Below are positions 33,728-43,452 of a DNA stretch of 64,000 nt, piece by piece (position 1 is the first letter of the stretch; each line of letters opens with the position of its first letter). The notes under the pieces are model-generated. The model was not told the origin of the DNA. It saw only the letters and a list, made by a program, of their open reading frames with translations, and searched no databases. The stretch covers positions 62,001-126,000 of the IMG/VR virus record IMGVR_UViG_3300027299_000001; one strand, written 5' to 3'. A program made the position numbers and the translations under genes. Origin of the DNA: a virus.

Positions 33728-34122
33728 TGGATATTATTGCAAAATATGATGAAGAAATAGCAAGAGATGCACACGTTGATGAACTCAACGTCAAAGATGT
33801 CGCAATGAGGTTGCCGGCAATTAAACACAAATGGGTATCAAGACTCATTGCTCATAAGAGAAGCTTATATCAATTAGAGCAGCAAAAAGAACAATTAGTA
33901 GAAGCAGCGTTAAAGCGTATGAAAGAAAAGACTGACATACAGCTAAGCAATAATGCAATGAAAACCAAAATAGATTCGTCGCCTCAAATGAAACAGATTA
34001 ACGACGATATCGCAGACCAAAAAAGCATAATCGACTACCTTGAGCATGTTGAATCTATTTTCCGCTATATGACTAACGACATCAAAAATGTTACAGAGAT
34101 AATGAAACTTGAACTCACCTAA
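33727..34122 (+). CDS. uvsY: Recombination mediator UvsY-like
   Basis: 131 residues (T4 UvsY 137), all helical: a first helix (MDIIAKYDEEIARDAH), KHKWVSRLIAHKRSLYQLEQQKEQL, and a C-terminal IIDYLEHVESIFRYMTNDIKNV, the same helix order as UvsY. It would help UvsX displace gp32 from ssDNA. The gene directly precedes uvsW, as in other T4-type phages; stop and uvsW ATG overlap (TAATGG). Confidence 0.65.
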   Translation: MDIIAKYDEEIARDAHVDELNVKDVAMRLPAIKHKWVSRLIAHKRSLYQLEQQKEQLVEAALKRMKEKTDIQLSNNAMKTKIDSSPQMKQINDDIADQKSIIDYLEHVESIFRYMTNDIKNVTEIMKLELT

Positions 34123-35591
34123 TGGCTTATTTGAATTTTACATTCCAAAAGAATAACAAAGCAGTATTGCACTCGGATGCCTTTGATATTATAAGAGAAC
34201 AACTATCGGTTGAGACTGAATTGTTTCTTCGACGTGGTGGCAAATTTCAAAGAAAGAAAACAAGAACGTATGCAATAACCTCAGCAGGAGTCGTTGATAT
34301 CGGACTAGTTCCTGAACTAGTTAAATTGGCTTCTCAGTTGGGATTCCCTGTTAGTGTATCTCTAGATGATAAAGTAAAGAGCATTCTTAAACCTTCATTT
34401 AAATTTGAAGAAAATAAACAAGCATTAGCATTTGATCAATTCGAACTGAGACCATATCAAAAAGAATCTGTTGAATTGGCGGTACCAAGAGGACGAGGAA
34501 TTATTGTCTTGCCGACTGCCACAGGAAAGACTTTAACAATGGCATCGTTAATCAAGACGATACTGAATGAAAATCCTCTAGATGGCAAGCATATTCTAAT
34601 ATTAGTACCAGATATTGGGTTAGTCAATCAAACACATGCAGACTTTCTTAAATACGGTTTGGAGTATTCATGCAGCAAATGGTCTGGTAGTTTTGAATTT
34701 GATTCAACAAGCAAGGTCATAGTTTGCAATCAAGCAATTCTTCGTTCTGAAAGCCAACAAGAGATAGTGCAGTACCTGAAAAAGAATACAGGCTTGATCA
34801 TCGTTGATGAAGTGCATACGTTAAAAAAAGATAATGCATCCACGAAGATCATCGATGAATTTGAGACTATACACAGATATGGCTTTACTGGGACACTACC
34901 TGATGCACAGCTAGACTATTGGACATTACTTGGTAAAATAGGTCCTGTGCTATCTAAAGTCGAAGCACACGAAATGAGAAGCGATGAATGGATTGCCGAT
35001 GTGATCGCTAAGATCATTTTCATTAAGCACCAAAATCCACCTCATATCGTCGTAGATATTAAAGAACCAAACAAAGCATATCTTGAAGAAACTGAATGGC
35101 TAATCCAAAACCATTTCAGAAATACATTGATGTGTAACTTTGCAAACAAGCTAAAGAAAAATAGCTTGTTGCTTGTCAATCGCAAAGAGCATGGTAGACA
35201 AATGTTAGAGATAGCAAAGTCTTTAGATGTTAATAACGAGAAAGAAATTTACTTCATTGAAGGTGAAGTCGATGTCGAAGAAAGAGAAAAGGTGCAAAAG
35301 ATGATGGAAGAGAAAGACAACATAATTTGCATTGCAATGTCGTCTATTTTTAGCACAGGGATCAGTATCAATAACTTACATTATGTATTTTTCTGCTCCG
35401 GAGGTAAATCAAGAATTCGCATCATTCAATCGATTGGTAGAGGTAGTCGTTTACATCATAGCAAAGAAAAAATGATTTTATTTGATTTTGCAGACAATAC
35501 CCGCTATAGTTTTAAACATCTGCAACAGAGAATATCCCTCTATAAGCAGGAAAAAATTAGCCATGAAAAAATTGAAATCAAAGAAGTCTGA
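34122..35591 (+). CDS. uvsW: DNA helicase UvsW
   Basis: 489 residues. Small N-terminal domain, then SF2 motor: QLR-like ELRPYQKESV, Walker A PTATGKT (131-137), DEVH (229-232), FTGTLPD (motif III) and RIIQSIGRGSRLH (motif VI). UvsW unwinds R-loops and remodels forks, shutting down origin-based replication late in T4. Coupled to uvsY and gene 55. Confidence 0.9.
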   Translation: MAYLNFTFQKNNKAVLHSDAFDIIREQLSVETELFLRRGGKFQRKKTRTYAITSAGVVDIGLVPELVKLASQLGFPVSVSLDDKVKSILKPSFKFEENKQALAFDQFELRPYQKESVELAVPRGRGIIVLPTATGKTLTMASLIKTILNENPLDGKHILILVPDIGLVNQTHADFLKYGLEYSCSKWSGSFEFDSTSKVIVCNQAILRSESQQEIVQYLKKNTGLIIVDEVHTLKKDNASTKIIDEFETIHRYGFTGTLPDAQLDYWTLLGKIGPVLSKVEAHEMRSDEWIADVIAKIIFIKHQNPPHIVVDIKEPNKAYLEETEWLIQNHFRNTLMCNFANKLKKNSLLLVNRKEHGRQMLEIAKSLDVNNEKEIYFIEGEVDVEEREKVQKMMEEKDNIICIAMSSIFSTGISINNLHYVFFCSGGKSRIRIIQSIGRGSRLHHSKEKMILFDFADNTRYSFKHLQQRISLYKQEKISHEKIEIKEV

Positions 35592-36117
35592 AGATGAAAC
35601 ATCAGAGAAGAAACCAGCAAAAAAGAACAAAGAGTTCTACGTAAAACCGGAAGAGTTTCATGATGCAATCTTGGCGTACTACCAAGACGAAACAAATGAG
35701 ATTCCGCATATCCTTGGCGATATGGTTCAAAAGATTGCTACTAAAATTGGGTTTCTTCCCAACTTCAAAGACTATTCATATAAAGAAGAAATGATTGGCG
35801 ATGCTGTTGTTCGAATGATATCAGCTCTCTCAAAAAAGAAATATGATATCAAAATTGGTAACCCATTTTCATACTTCACCAAGATTGCTATCAATACTTT
35901 TATTGGCAGAATTAAAAAAGAGAAACAAAATCAAAATACGCTCAAGGCATACCGCGAAGAACAGTTTGCAAATTTGGCAAACGATGAAGCTTGGTATCAA
36001 ACACGACGCCAGCGGATTGCAGAATCGGATAGCAATGAATTCTATTACGAGAATGATACGGCTAGCTTTTACGATGATAGCAAAGACACTAGACTAGAGA
36101 ATGATGATGAAATTTAA
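35563..36117 (+). CDS. 55: Late transcription sigma factor (gp55 type)
   Basis: 184 residues from ATG 35563, matching T4 gp55 (185); the upstream reading lies inside uvsW. Lys-rich N-terminus, then SYKEEMIGDAVVRMISALSK and NPFSYFTKIAINTFIGRIKKEK, the sigma region-2-like segment that recognises late boxes. It explains the TAAATA/TAAGTA/TATAAATA elements at virion genes. Overlaps uvsW by 29 nt and gene 47 by 17 nt. Confidence 0.85.
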   Translation: MKKLKSKKSEDETSEKKPAKKNKEFYVKPEEFHDAILAYYQDETNEIPHILGDMVQKIATKIGFLPNFKDYSYKEEMIGDAVVRMISALSKKKYDIKIGNPFSYFTKIAINTFIGRIKKEKQNQNTLKAYREEQFANLANDEAWYQTRRQRIAESDSNEFYYENDTASFYDDSKDTRLENDDEI

Positions 36118-37144
36118 TTCTGATCGGATCGGTGTCATTGCAGATTTGCATTTAGGTGTTTATCGAGACAGCACTTTATGGCATACATTGGCATTAGAAT
36201 TTGCCAGATGGATGTCCAAGACGTATAAGCTTCTAGATATCAAAGACATTGTTATTAGCGGTGATATCTTTCACAATAGAAAAGAAGTGTGTGTCAATAC
36301 AATGCACACCGCATCTGAATTTTTCAAGATTCTTGAAGATTTTAATATTATCCTAGTTACAGGGAATCATGATGCATTTTATCGGGATCGGTCTGATGTC
36401 AACTCATTGAATATCCTCACCGGGTGGCAGAATATCCATGTCGTATCGGAAGCCACATCTATCACACACAACGACAAAAAAATAACATTTGTCCCATGGG
36501 CTACCAATATGGATACGGTAGACAAGTGTGACATCATGTTCGGCCATTTTGAAATAACTAGCTTTACCATATCCGAAGGACAAGTGTGTGAACATGGTGA
36601 GTCTGCTTCTAAACTTTTGTCATTATGTCCTCTTGTATTAACAGGTCATTTTCACATGGCTGATATGAGGAAGTATGATAACGGACGCATCATATACGTG
36701 GGATCTCCAATGGAATTGAGCTGGGGAGAGGCATACACACCAAAGTATATTTGGGTGCTTGATATCAATGAAAGCAAAGCAAGAGCGATAGAAAATAAAA
36801 TATCACCAAAGCATCTGAAATTTAAAAGTTCGGCTATACGCGAGAATGTTGCTGAATATCGCTCAGCGATAGCAAATAACTTCATTCGTATACAGATAGA
36901 TGAAGAACTTTCTGTTTCAGATATTGAGTTGATGCAATCGCAAATATCAGCACTGAAACCTATTGAATTGAATTTTGAGTATCAATCATCTGGAACTATT
37001 ACGCTCGATGATATCGATGAAGATTTTGATCCTATTGATATTGAAAAGACCTTCAAAGAAATAGTTGATAAGCTATCAGAGGAAGCACCAAAGAAACAAA
37101 GAATACTTCAAACACTAGTTGAAATATATAGACAAGTTAGTTAA
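36101..37144 (+). CDS. 47: Recombination nuclease subunit gp47 (SbcD/Mre11 type)
   Basis: 347 residues. Phosphoesterase motifs in order: IADLHLGVY, SGDIFHNRKE, VTGNHDAFY and LTGHFHMAD. Three consecutive ATG codons (36101, 36104, 36107) could start it. It pairs with gp46 to process DNA ends. In T4 genes 46 and 47 are adjacent; here about 13 kb of glycan genes separate them. Confidence 0.92.
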   Translation: MMMKFNSDRIGVIADLHLGVYRDSTLWHTLALEFARWMSKTYKLLDIKDIVISGDIFHNRKEVCVNTMHTASEFFKILEDFNIILVTGNHDAFYRDRSDVNSLNILTGWQNIHVVSEATSITHNDKKITFVPWATNMDTVDKCDIMFGHFEITSFTISEGQVCEHGESASKLLSLCPLVLTGHFHMADMRKYDNGRIIYVGSPMELSWGEAYTPKYIWVLDINESKARAIENKISPKHLKFKSSAIRENVAEYRSAIANNFIRIQIDEELSVSDIELMQSQISALKPIELNFEYQSSGTITLDDIDEDFDPIDIEKTFKEIVDKLSEEAPKKQRILQTLVEIYRQVS

Positions 37145-37155
37145 TTTTACAAAAC

Positions 37156-37485
37156 ATGAATACAAACTTATTGCAGCCCGACGCCGACGTTGTTAAAACA
37201 GGCTTAGAAATACCACAGTCATTAGACGGCATCCTTGTTGATAATGATGACACATGCATTTCGGTACAGACATCTGATGCGATGTTCAAATCATTTGAAA
37301 ATGACCCAGACAATATAAACATATCAAATCTCTATACACCACAAGAGTCAATTGACTTGACGGATCTTTTTAATGCTTTATCTCCTTATAAGTCACAGAC
37401 CAACGGGATACCAACATTGGACTTTGATGACATTATGAAAAGTATTGACGATGATATAAAAAGCAGAATGAATGATGAAGGCTGA
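37156..37485 (+). CDS. Hypothetical acidic protein
   Basis: 109 residues rich in Asp and Asn (VDNDDTC, IDDDIKSRMNDEG), predicted mostly disordered or helical. No family recognised. Last gene before the glycan island. Confidence 0.6.
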   Translation: MNTNLLQPDADVVKTGLEIPQSLDGILVDNDDTCISVQTSDAMFKSFENDPDNINISNLYTPQESIDLTDLFNALSPYKSQTNGIPTLDFDDIMKSIDDDIKSRMNDEG

Positions 37486-37491
37486 TCAATT

Positions 37492-38274
37492 ATGAAAATA
37501 GGAATAGGAATCATTACATGTAATCGTCCAGAGTTTTTAAAAAAATTATGGGCGACCATGCCAGACTATATTGATGATATAGTCATCGTCAATGATGGGA
37601 ATAAAATCGATAATATAGAAGGAGCACATATTATAAACAACCCCAAAAAAATACAAGTTGGTGGATCAAAAAATGTCGCGATGAAATATCTTATCGAACA
37701 AAAATGTGATTACATCTTCACCTTAGAAGATGACATTTTAATCGAGGATCCGATGGTGTTTTTGAATTACATCAATGCGAGCAAGTCAACAGGAATTTGT
37801 CATTTTAATTTTGGATTTTCGAATCGTGAAAATTTAGATGCATCTTTACAACCGGTTTATAAAAAAGTTATCGAATACCCAGACGGAACGAAAATTATAT
37901 TAACACCAAACATACTCGGTGCTCTTTCTTTTTATACAAGAGATGCGTTGATGGAAATTGGGCTACATAATCGTGTATTCAACAAAGGACACGGAGATCA
38001 TCCAGAGCTAACGTATAGAGCATACAAGCACGGGTATACAACGCCGTTTTGGTGGTTTGCTGACATATATAATAGTTGGAGCATGATTAAAAATCAATCA
38101 AATATGTCAACAGATAGTACGATTAGAAATAACAATTTTTGGCAGTCATTCAACGAGGCGAACGATTCATTTAAAGTGCTGCACGGTTACAAAATGACTG
38201 AAGTACCATATGAGGGCGAAGAAAAAACAATCGAAGTGCTCAAACAATTAAAAAATAACAAACAATTAAAATGA
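37492..38274 (+). CDS. Glycosyltransferase, family 2-like (paralogue of 38986)
   Basis: 260 residues. GIGIITCNRPEFLKKLW start, FTLEDDILIEDP (metal-binding DDI) and FWWFADIYNSW near the C-terminus. GT-A fold acting on a nucleotide-sugar donor. It shares size and the FWWFADI segment with the gene at 38986, so one arose by duplication. First gene of the glycan island; the next gene overlaps by 4 nt. Confidence 0.75.
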   Translation: MKIGIGIITCNRPEFLKKLWATMPDYIDDIVIVNDGNKIDNIEGAHIINNPKKIQVGGSKNVAMKYLIEQKCDYIFTLEDDILIEDPMVFLNYINASKSTGICHFNFGFSNRENLDASLQPVYKKVIEYPDGTKIILTPNILGALSFYTRDALMEIGLHNRVFNKGHGDHPELTYRAYKHGYTTPFWWFADIYNSWSMIKNQSNMSTDSTIRNNNFWQSFNEANDSFKVLHGYKMTEVPYEGEEKTIEVLKQLKNNKQLK

Positions 38275-38942
38275 AAATAAAAAAAGCTTTAAACCATTAT
38301 TTCACATATCCTGATAACGTAAAAGTACATCTTCCATGGTCACCTACAGGTCTTGGAGATGCCATTGATTGGCCAGAAGAAGTATTGAAATTATTTAATT
38401 ATTCTCCAGGTTCTGGCCGCAATTTGTATATCTATCAATATTTTCAAAATCTAAAAAAACAATCAATTAAAAGCATTGATTATTTAGAAGTGGGGACGTT
38501 TATTGGCAGTAGCGTTATCGACATCTACAAATTTTCAACACTATTTGATATTAATGTAAATATTACAGTTGTTGATACATTTGAAGGGACTACAAATGAG
38601 GACATGAGCGGCTTCATGAGTCACTGGGATGAAACTAATAAATTCAAAAATAAATTTCTAGAAAATTTAAAGGAAAATAACATCACAAATGTTAACATAT
38701 ACGAGGGTTACAGCGATGATTTTTTCAAGACAAATAAAAAAACATATGACTTAATATATATCGACGCAGATCATTCATATGAAGCAGTTGTTCGTGATAT
38801 TAATAATTCACTACAAATTTTAAATAAAAATGGTAAACTTACCGGCGACGACTATCATCCTATATGGGGTGTGTTTAATGCTGTAAATTCATTTGCAAAT
38901 AGATTCAATGTAAACATTATCGGTGAGATGTGGTATATTTAA
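38271..38942 (+). CDS. SAM-dependent methyltransferase (class I)
   Basis: 223 residues. IDYLEVGTFIGSSVID is the SAM-binding loop, and TYDLIYIDADHSYEAVVRDI is typical of the Methyltransf_24 group that methylates sugars or small molecules. Located between two related glycosyltransferases, it probably caps or modifies a glycan. Overlaps the preceding gene by 4 nt. Confidence 0.75.
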   Translation: MKIKKALNHYFTYPDNVKVHLPWSPTGLGDAIDWPEEVLKLFNYSPGSGRNLYIYQYFQNLKKQSIKSIDYLEVGTFIGSSVIDIYKFSTLFDINVNITVVDTFEGTTNEDMSGFMSHWDETNKFKNKFLENLKENNITNVNIYEGYSDDFFKTNKKTYDLIYIDADHSYEAVVRDINNSLQILNKNGKLTGDDYHPIWGVFNAVNSFANRFNVNIIGEMWYI

Positions 38943-38985
38943 CAGACTTAAGTAACATAATAGTAATAGTTAAATTATTGAAATA

Positions 38986-39768
38986 ATGAAAGATAAAATC
39001 GGCGTTGGAATCACAACATATAATTCGGAATCATACTATAAGGCTTTGTATGAATCTTTGCCCCTTGATAGAATTGATTGTCTAGTAACAGTAAACGGAG
39101 GTGACAAATATCAAAATAATTATTCAGGCAAGTGGATTCAGCATACTCAAAATAAATATCCATCTGTGTGTCGGAATGAATGTGTGGAATATTTACTCGA
39201 ACAAGGATGTGAGCATATCTTTATTATTGAGGATGATATGATTATTTTAAATCCAAGCATATTCGATGAATATATTAGGGTTTCAAAAGGAACTGGATTA
39301 AAGTATTTTTGCTTTGTAAGCACAGGGGCTGGTTCAGGAGATGCGCATCACCGAACACCAAAAACGATAATTGATTATCCTAATAACTTGCAAGTTGCAT
39401 TTTATCAAAATATGTGCAATGAATTTACGTACCACCATAGATCGGCTTTTCTAGATACAGGTAAATATGATGAAAATATGCGCGATGGTTTTGATGTCGA
39501 CATGGTATATAGAGAATCAAAAAAAGATTATAGCTCATTATTTTGGTGGTTTGCTGACATAGTTAATTCAGATGGGTTTATAATGAATAACCCAATCGCA
39601 ACGAGTCGCTTACAAACCAATAGAGCTGATGGAAGCAGAGCGGATATTATAGATAAAATATGGGAGTATTTTTATAATAAACACCAAATCCGTGTTAATA
39701 ATATCCCACAGCCAAGTCTTAGAGATTTGAAATTTAAACTTATGCAAGCATATGAATCAAAAGATTGA
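38986..39768 (+). CDS. Glycosyltransferase, family 2-like (paralogue of 37492)
   Basis: 260 residues: VGITTYNSESYYKALYESL, FIIEDDMIILNPS and LFWWFADIVNSDG. Same plan and length as the gene at 37492. Donor and acceptor unknown. Its end overlaps the next gene by 17 nt. Confidence 0.75.
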   Translation: MKDKIGVGITTYNSESYYKALYESLPLDRIDCLVTVNGGDKYQNNYSGKWIQHTQNKYPSVCRNECVEYLLEQGCEHIFIIEDDMIILNPSIFDEYIRVSKGTGLKYFCFVSTGAGSGDAHHRTPKTIIDYPNNLQVAFYQNMCNEFTYHHRSAFLDTGKYDENMRDGFDVDMVYRESKKDYSSLFWWFADIVNSDGFIMNNPIATSRLQTNRADGSRADIIDKIWEYFYNKHQIRVNNIPQPSLRDLKFKLMQAYESKD

Positions 39769-40534
39769 CGTATTTTTACCAATAGCACCAAAAGATCTTT
39801 TCAGGTCTAGACTCGTCATTAAATATCTTTTACGAAATGTGCCTGATATTGCAACGATTCATATTTGTACACCCACACCAATTTCACCAATATTTGAAAC
39901 AGGCGAGCATGATATCTGTTATCATTTGGATCGAGAGATTCTACCATATGCCACTCCACAAAAATGGAAATTTAGACCGAATTGGATTCTGCAGCAATTT
40001 TTGAAACTCTTCCAAAACGTTACAAAAACAGAATATTACATGACAATTGATTGCGACGCTATTGTTACAAATCGTCTGGAATTATTTGAAGAAAATAGAC
40101 CAATATGGTATTACGGATATGATCAATGTGAGCCCCAATATTTTGAATTCAATAAAAAAATGTTCAATTTAGATAGAAAAGCAACACATACATATATTGG
40201 CGATATCGGTTTCTTTAACAAAAATATTATTCAACACCTAGTAAATTATGTAAATTTAACACCACAACAAATAATTGAAAAGAGCTATGATATAATTTCA
40301 TATAATTGTCACCCGTCTGAATTTGAATTATATGGCAATTTTGTTGAAATGTTTTACCCCGAGCTATATATATCAAAAAGGTTAAAAGATTTAAGAACTG
40401 GCAAACTCCAATCAGATCCGTACGATACTAACTGGAGTCTTGATGAAACCCTACAATTAATTCAAAGAGGCATATCAGAAAAATACGATGTAGTTAATAT
40501 GCATTCTTGGTGCATACCTTCCCATGCGTGGTAA
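39752..40534 (+). CDS. Glycosyltransferase-like protein (DUF6492 type)
   Basis: 260 residues. WILQQFLKLF, then TEYYMTIDCDAIVTNRLELF with a DCD metal motif, IGDIGFFNK, and PSEFELYGNFVE match the DUF6492 glycosyltransferase-like group. Probably cytoplasmic GT-A enzyme. Confidence 0.65.
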   Translation: MNQKIDVFLPIAPKDLFRSRLVIKYLLRNVPDIATIHICTPTPISPIFETGEHDICYHLDREILPYATPQKWKFRPNWILQQFLKLFQNVTKTEYYMTIDCDAIVTNRLELFEENRPIWYYGYDQCEPQYFEFNKKMFNLDRKATHTYIGDIGFFNKNIIQHLVNYVNLTPQQIIEKSYDIISYNCHPSEFELYGNFVEMFYPELYISKRLKDLRTGKLQSDPYDTNWSLDETLQLIQRGISEKYDVVNMHSWCIPSHAW

Positions 40535-40547
40535 TAATTAAAAGCAA

Positions 40548-41420
40548 ATGAAAGTAATTTTAATACATTTATCGCCACATAAATTGCCGATTAATGACAA
40601 AATGATATATGACTATACGTACGACGAGTTGCCTCCTTATGCAGATATCTGTATCAAACAATGCAAGCATTATCTATGCGACCCGATTGTCGTTGATGAT
40701 CAATACGTCATGAAATACATGCAGCATGACATACAAAAATTATATACAATCTGCAAAGAAAAATATCCATCACAATCAACAAATGCGTTTTGGTTCACAA
40801 CGATGATACGTTTATTTGTACTGTATCATTTTTGTAAGAATAATAATATTAACGAATTTATTCACATGGAGTATGATAATTTAATATACTCCGACATGAC
40901 GATGCTTAAAAAATTACAGCCATCGGTGTACTTCACTAGAGTCGATCAATATAAAAGCTCTGCAGGGTTTGTTTATTGCAATTCCTTGATTCACTTAGAA
41001 CAATTTATCTCGAAAATGATAAAATTGCTGAACATTGGCGAACAATCATTATACGCCAATAATGTTATTCCATATTTTACACCAATATCAGAAATGGTAA
41101 TGATTGATTTAATATATAAGGGAACACAAAATATAATAGATTATCTTCCCGCATTGCCGTTCGAACCAGCAGACGACAATTTTAATAATTTAGGGATATT
41201 ATTTGACGGGGCTTCTTATGGGCAGTACATAGGAGGCACAAATAACGGACATACTAAGGGATTCTGTGATCCGAATCATTATGTTGGCAAATGCATTATT
41301 GATAATAAGCTAGATGTTATATTCGATAACCAAAAGCCCTACGCTGTACATGATAACAAACTAATACCAATTGCAAATCTTCACATCCATAGCAAACAAC
41401 TAGAGCTGTATGTGAGTTAA
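40548..41420 (+). CDS. Glycosyltransferase-like protein
   Basis: 290 residues. FWFTTMIRLFVLYHFC followed by FIHMEYDNLIYSD is the pattern of GT32/GT8-like folds where the acidic D-N or DxD pair binds metal. The C-terminal half contains a Gly-rich FDGASYGQYIGG. No firm family. Ends before an intergenic stretch with tandem -10-like repeats. Confidence 0.6.
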   Translation: MKVILIHLSPHKLPINDKMIYDYTYDELPPYADICIKQCKHYLCDPIVVDDQYVMKYMQHDIQKLYTICKEKYPSQSTNAFWFTTMIRLFVLYHFCKNNNINEFIHMEYDNLIYSDMTMLKKLQPSVYFTRVDQYKSSAGFVYCNSLIHLEQFISKMIKLLNIGEQSLYANNVIPYFTPISEMVMIDLIYKGTQNIIDYLPALPFEPADDNFNNLGILFDGASYGQYIGGTNNGHTKGFCDPNHYVGKCIIDNKLDVIFDNQKPYAVHDNKLIPIANLHIHSKQLELYVS

Positions 41421-41452
41421 TTCGGCCAAATAATAGATTAATGAAAAAGTAT

Positions 41453-41476
41453 AGTATAATAAATAGTATAATAAAT
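41453..41476 (+). repeat. Tandem 12-bp repeat with two TATAAT boxes upstream of the methyltransferase
   Basis: AGTATAATAAAT occurs twice head to tail (41453-41464, 41465-41476), giving TATAAT at 41455 and 41467 and TAAATA-like cores. The second lies 21 nt before the ATG at 41494. A duplicated promoter element is likely; no -35 match is clear. Confidence 0.45.
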
Positions 41477-41493
41477 AGATTATAGTTCAGCTC

Positions 41494-42603
41494 ATGAAGA
41501 AAGAAAGAAATAAGTGCATTTTGTGTGATAATACACTTTACAATATATTAGAATTTAAACTCCCATGTTTTATGGGTGTCGTAAAAGAAGCATCTCACAC
41601 AGAAGATTTTAAATTATCTTTAACACAATGTCAAGAGTGTGGAGAGATACAAACAAAAGAGCTATTTGATGTAAATATTGTATACCAAAACAACCATAAC
41701 ATAAACACAGTTGGTAGTATTTGGGAAAATCATTATATAGAATTTGCGAGGTTTATAAAAAATGATATCATCAATAAATCTATATTAGAAATAAGTGATC
41801 CTTCGGCCAAAATAGCAAAATTGTCTACAGAATTTGCATCATGGGATATAATAGAACCAAATCCAGAAAATATAAAAATTGAAAACGTAAAATTCACACG
41901 AGGATTTTTCGATGAAAATTTCAAGACACAAAAAAAAGATATTATAATCCATTCGCATTTGCTGGAACATATGCACGACCCAATATCTTTTTTAAAGCAG
42001 TGTCATGATATCTTGAAGGATGATGGTATAATGGTATTTTCAATTCCAGATATGGATTTCTTGCTAAACGCCGGATACTCGCCTGGTAATATACTTCATT
42101 TCGAGCACACATATTTTATAAATAAAGATGTAGTTCACTATATAGCAAAAAAAACAGGATTTGAAGTAAGCGAATTCTTTTTTTATAAAAATCATTCTGT
42201 GTTTTTTAAATTAAAAAAAATTACACCCACTAACGAAAATATAAAACCAATTAAATTGGAATTAGGCAATAAATTTACAAATAATTTTACACACCACCTA
42301 TCTAACATAAAAGACATAAACAAAATCACAAATGTTAGCACAGACGAAATATATCTATTCGGAGCTCATGTATCGTCGCAATTTTATATATCAAATGGGC
42401 TAGATACATCAAAAATCACTACCATAATAGATAACGCACCTAGTAAATCTGGTAAATTTTTATTTGGCACGGAACTGCGAGTCGAACAACCCGAAATCTT
42501 GACAAACAAAAAATGCACAATAATATGTAGTCATGTTGGCGTATATTTTGACGAAATAGTATCAAAATTAAGAAGCATTAATCAGACAATTAATATAATA
42601 TGA
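41494..42603 (+). CDS. Sugar C-methyltransferase, three-domain type
   Basis: 369 residues. N-terminal zinc part with CILC (8-11) and CQEC (47-50); a SAM domain in the middle (SILEISDPSAKIAKLS; SHLLEHMHDPISFLKQC; DGIMVFSIPDMD); and a C-terminal nucleotide-like domain (IYLFGAHVSSQFY...TTIIDNAPSKSGKFLFG). This plan is that of NDP-4-keto-6-deoxysugar C-methyltransferases (TylC3-like). A suitable substrate would come from the GDP-mannose dehydratase at 48850. Confidence 0.8.
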   Translation: MKKERNKCILCDNTLYNILEFKLPCFMGVVKEASHTEDFKLSLTQCQECGEIQTKELFDVNIVYQNNHNINTVGSIWENHYIEFARFIKNDIINKSILEISDPSAKIAKLSTEFASWDIIEPNPENIKIENVKFTRGFFDENFKTQKKDIIIHSHLLEHMHDPISFLKQCHDILKDDGIMVFSIPDMDFLLNAGYSPGNILHFEHTYFINKDVVHYIAKKTGFEVSEFFFYKNHSVFFKLKKITPTNENIKPIKLELGNKFTNNFTHHLSNIKDINKITNVSTDEIYLFGAHVSSQFYISNGLDTSKITTIIDNAPSKSGKFLFGTELRVEQPEILTNKKCTIICSHVGVYFDEIVSKLRSINQTINII

Positions 42604-43349
42604 AAACGGGATTCATCATAACAGCATATAAACAAATCGATCTATGCACCAACACTATTAATATGATAAGAAAAGACTATGGTATATTAAAGACCTCACC
42701 TATTATAATAGTAACAACATCAGAAGAAGATATCGGTTTTAAAGAGTTAGAAAATATAAATGACAATATATTCGTAATTGAAAATAAAGATGTACCTAGG
42801 TGCACGCCAGTCAATTACCTAGGAATAGAACATTACGGATTCAACTTAAGCAAGAGAATATTAATTTCATTGCAGAAGGGGTTAGATAAAGCGATCGAAC
42901 TAAATTTAGATGTTATAATACATTTACATTCAGACACTTACTGGCAATCTAATAAAATTGATATTTTGACAGAATATTTAAAAGATGTTTACGAAAATAA
43001 ATTACTATTCAGTGGTGATTTATCTTTGATCGATGTGGATTCGCCAATAACAAGAGATATCCATTTTGAACCAGAAGGATTAATTATAAACATAAAAGAA
43101 TCTGTAAAATGCGGGTTTGCAAAATTTGAAAATATTTGGGCTGGTGATTTTAATTCACACAATTATGGAAGTATAGAAGCCATGATAGGACAATTTGCAG
43201 TGTGGTGTCTATCAAAACAGACAATATTATCAAACGAACCACTGCCAAAGATATATAGAGAAAAGGTAAAAATACGCCAGACAAGACCATGTCATGGCAT
43301 ATTCGAAGATGGCCTCGTAAATCAAAAAATAATCCAACCATACGACTAA
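42600..43349 (+). CDS. Glycosyltransferase-like protein
   Basis: 249 residues. KTGFIITAYKQIDLC start, DVIIHLHSDTYWQSNKIDIL (HSD in the metal position) and WAGDFNSHNYGSIEAM. GT-A-like, without a firm family. Overlaps the methyltransferase stop (ATGA). Followed by about 100 bp without a gene. Confidence 0.55.
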   Translation: MKTGFIITAYKQIDLCTNTINMIRKDYGILKTSPIIIVTTSEEDIGFKELENINDNIFVIENKDVPRCTPVNYLGIEHYGFNLSKRILISLQKGLDKAIELNLDVIIHLHSDTYWQSNKIDILTEYLKDVYENKLLFSGDLSLIDVDSPITRDIHFEPEGLIINIKESVKCGFAKFENIWAGDFNSHNYGSIEAMIGQFAVWCLSKQTILSNEPLPKIYREKVKIRQTRPCHGIFEDGLVNQKIIQPYD

Positions 43350-43452
43350 AACATTCAGAATAGTCACAAATAGAAACGGATGGATTTATAACATATAGGT
43401 GTTCATGATTGCAAAAATGTTTAGTGATAATAAATAATATTTAAAATACAAC

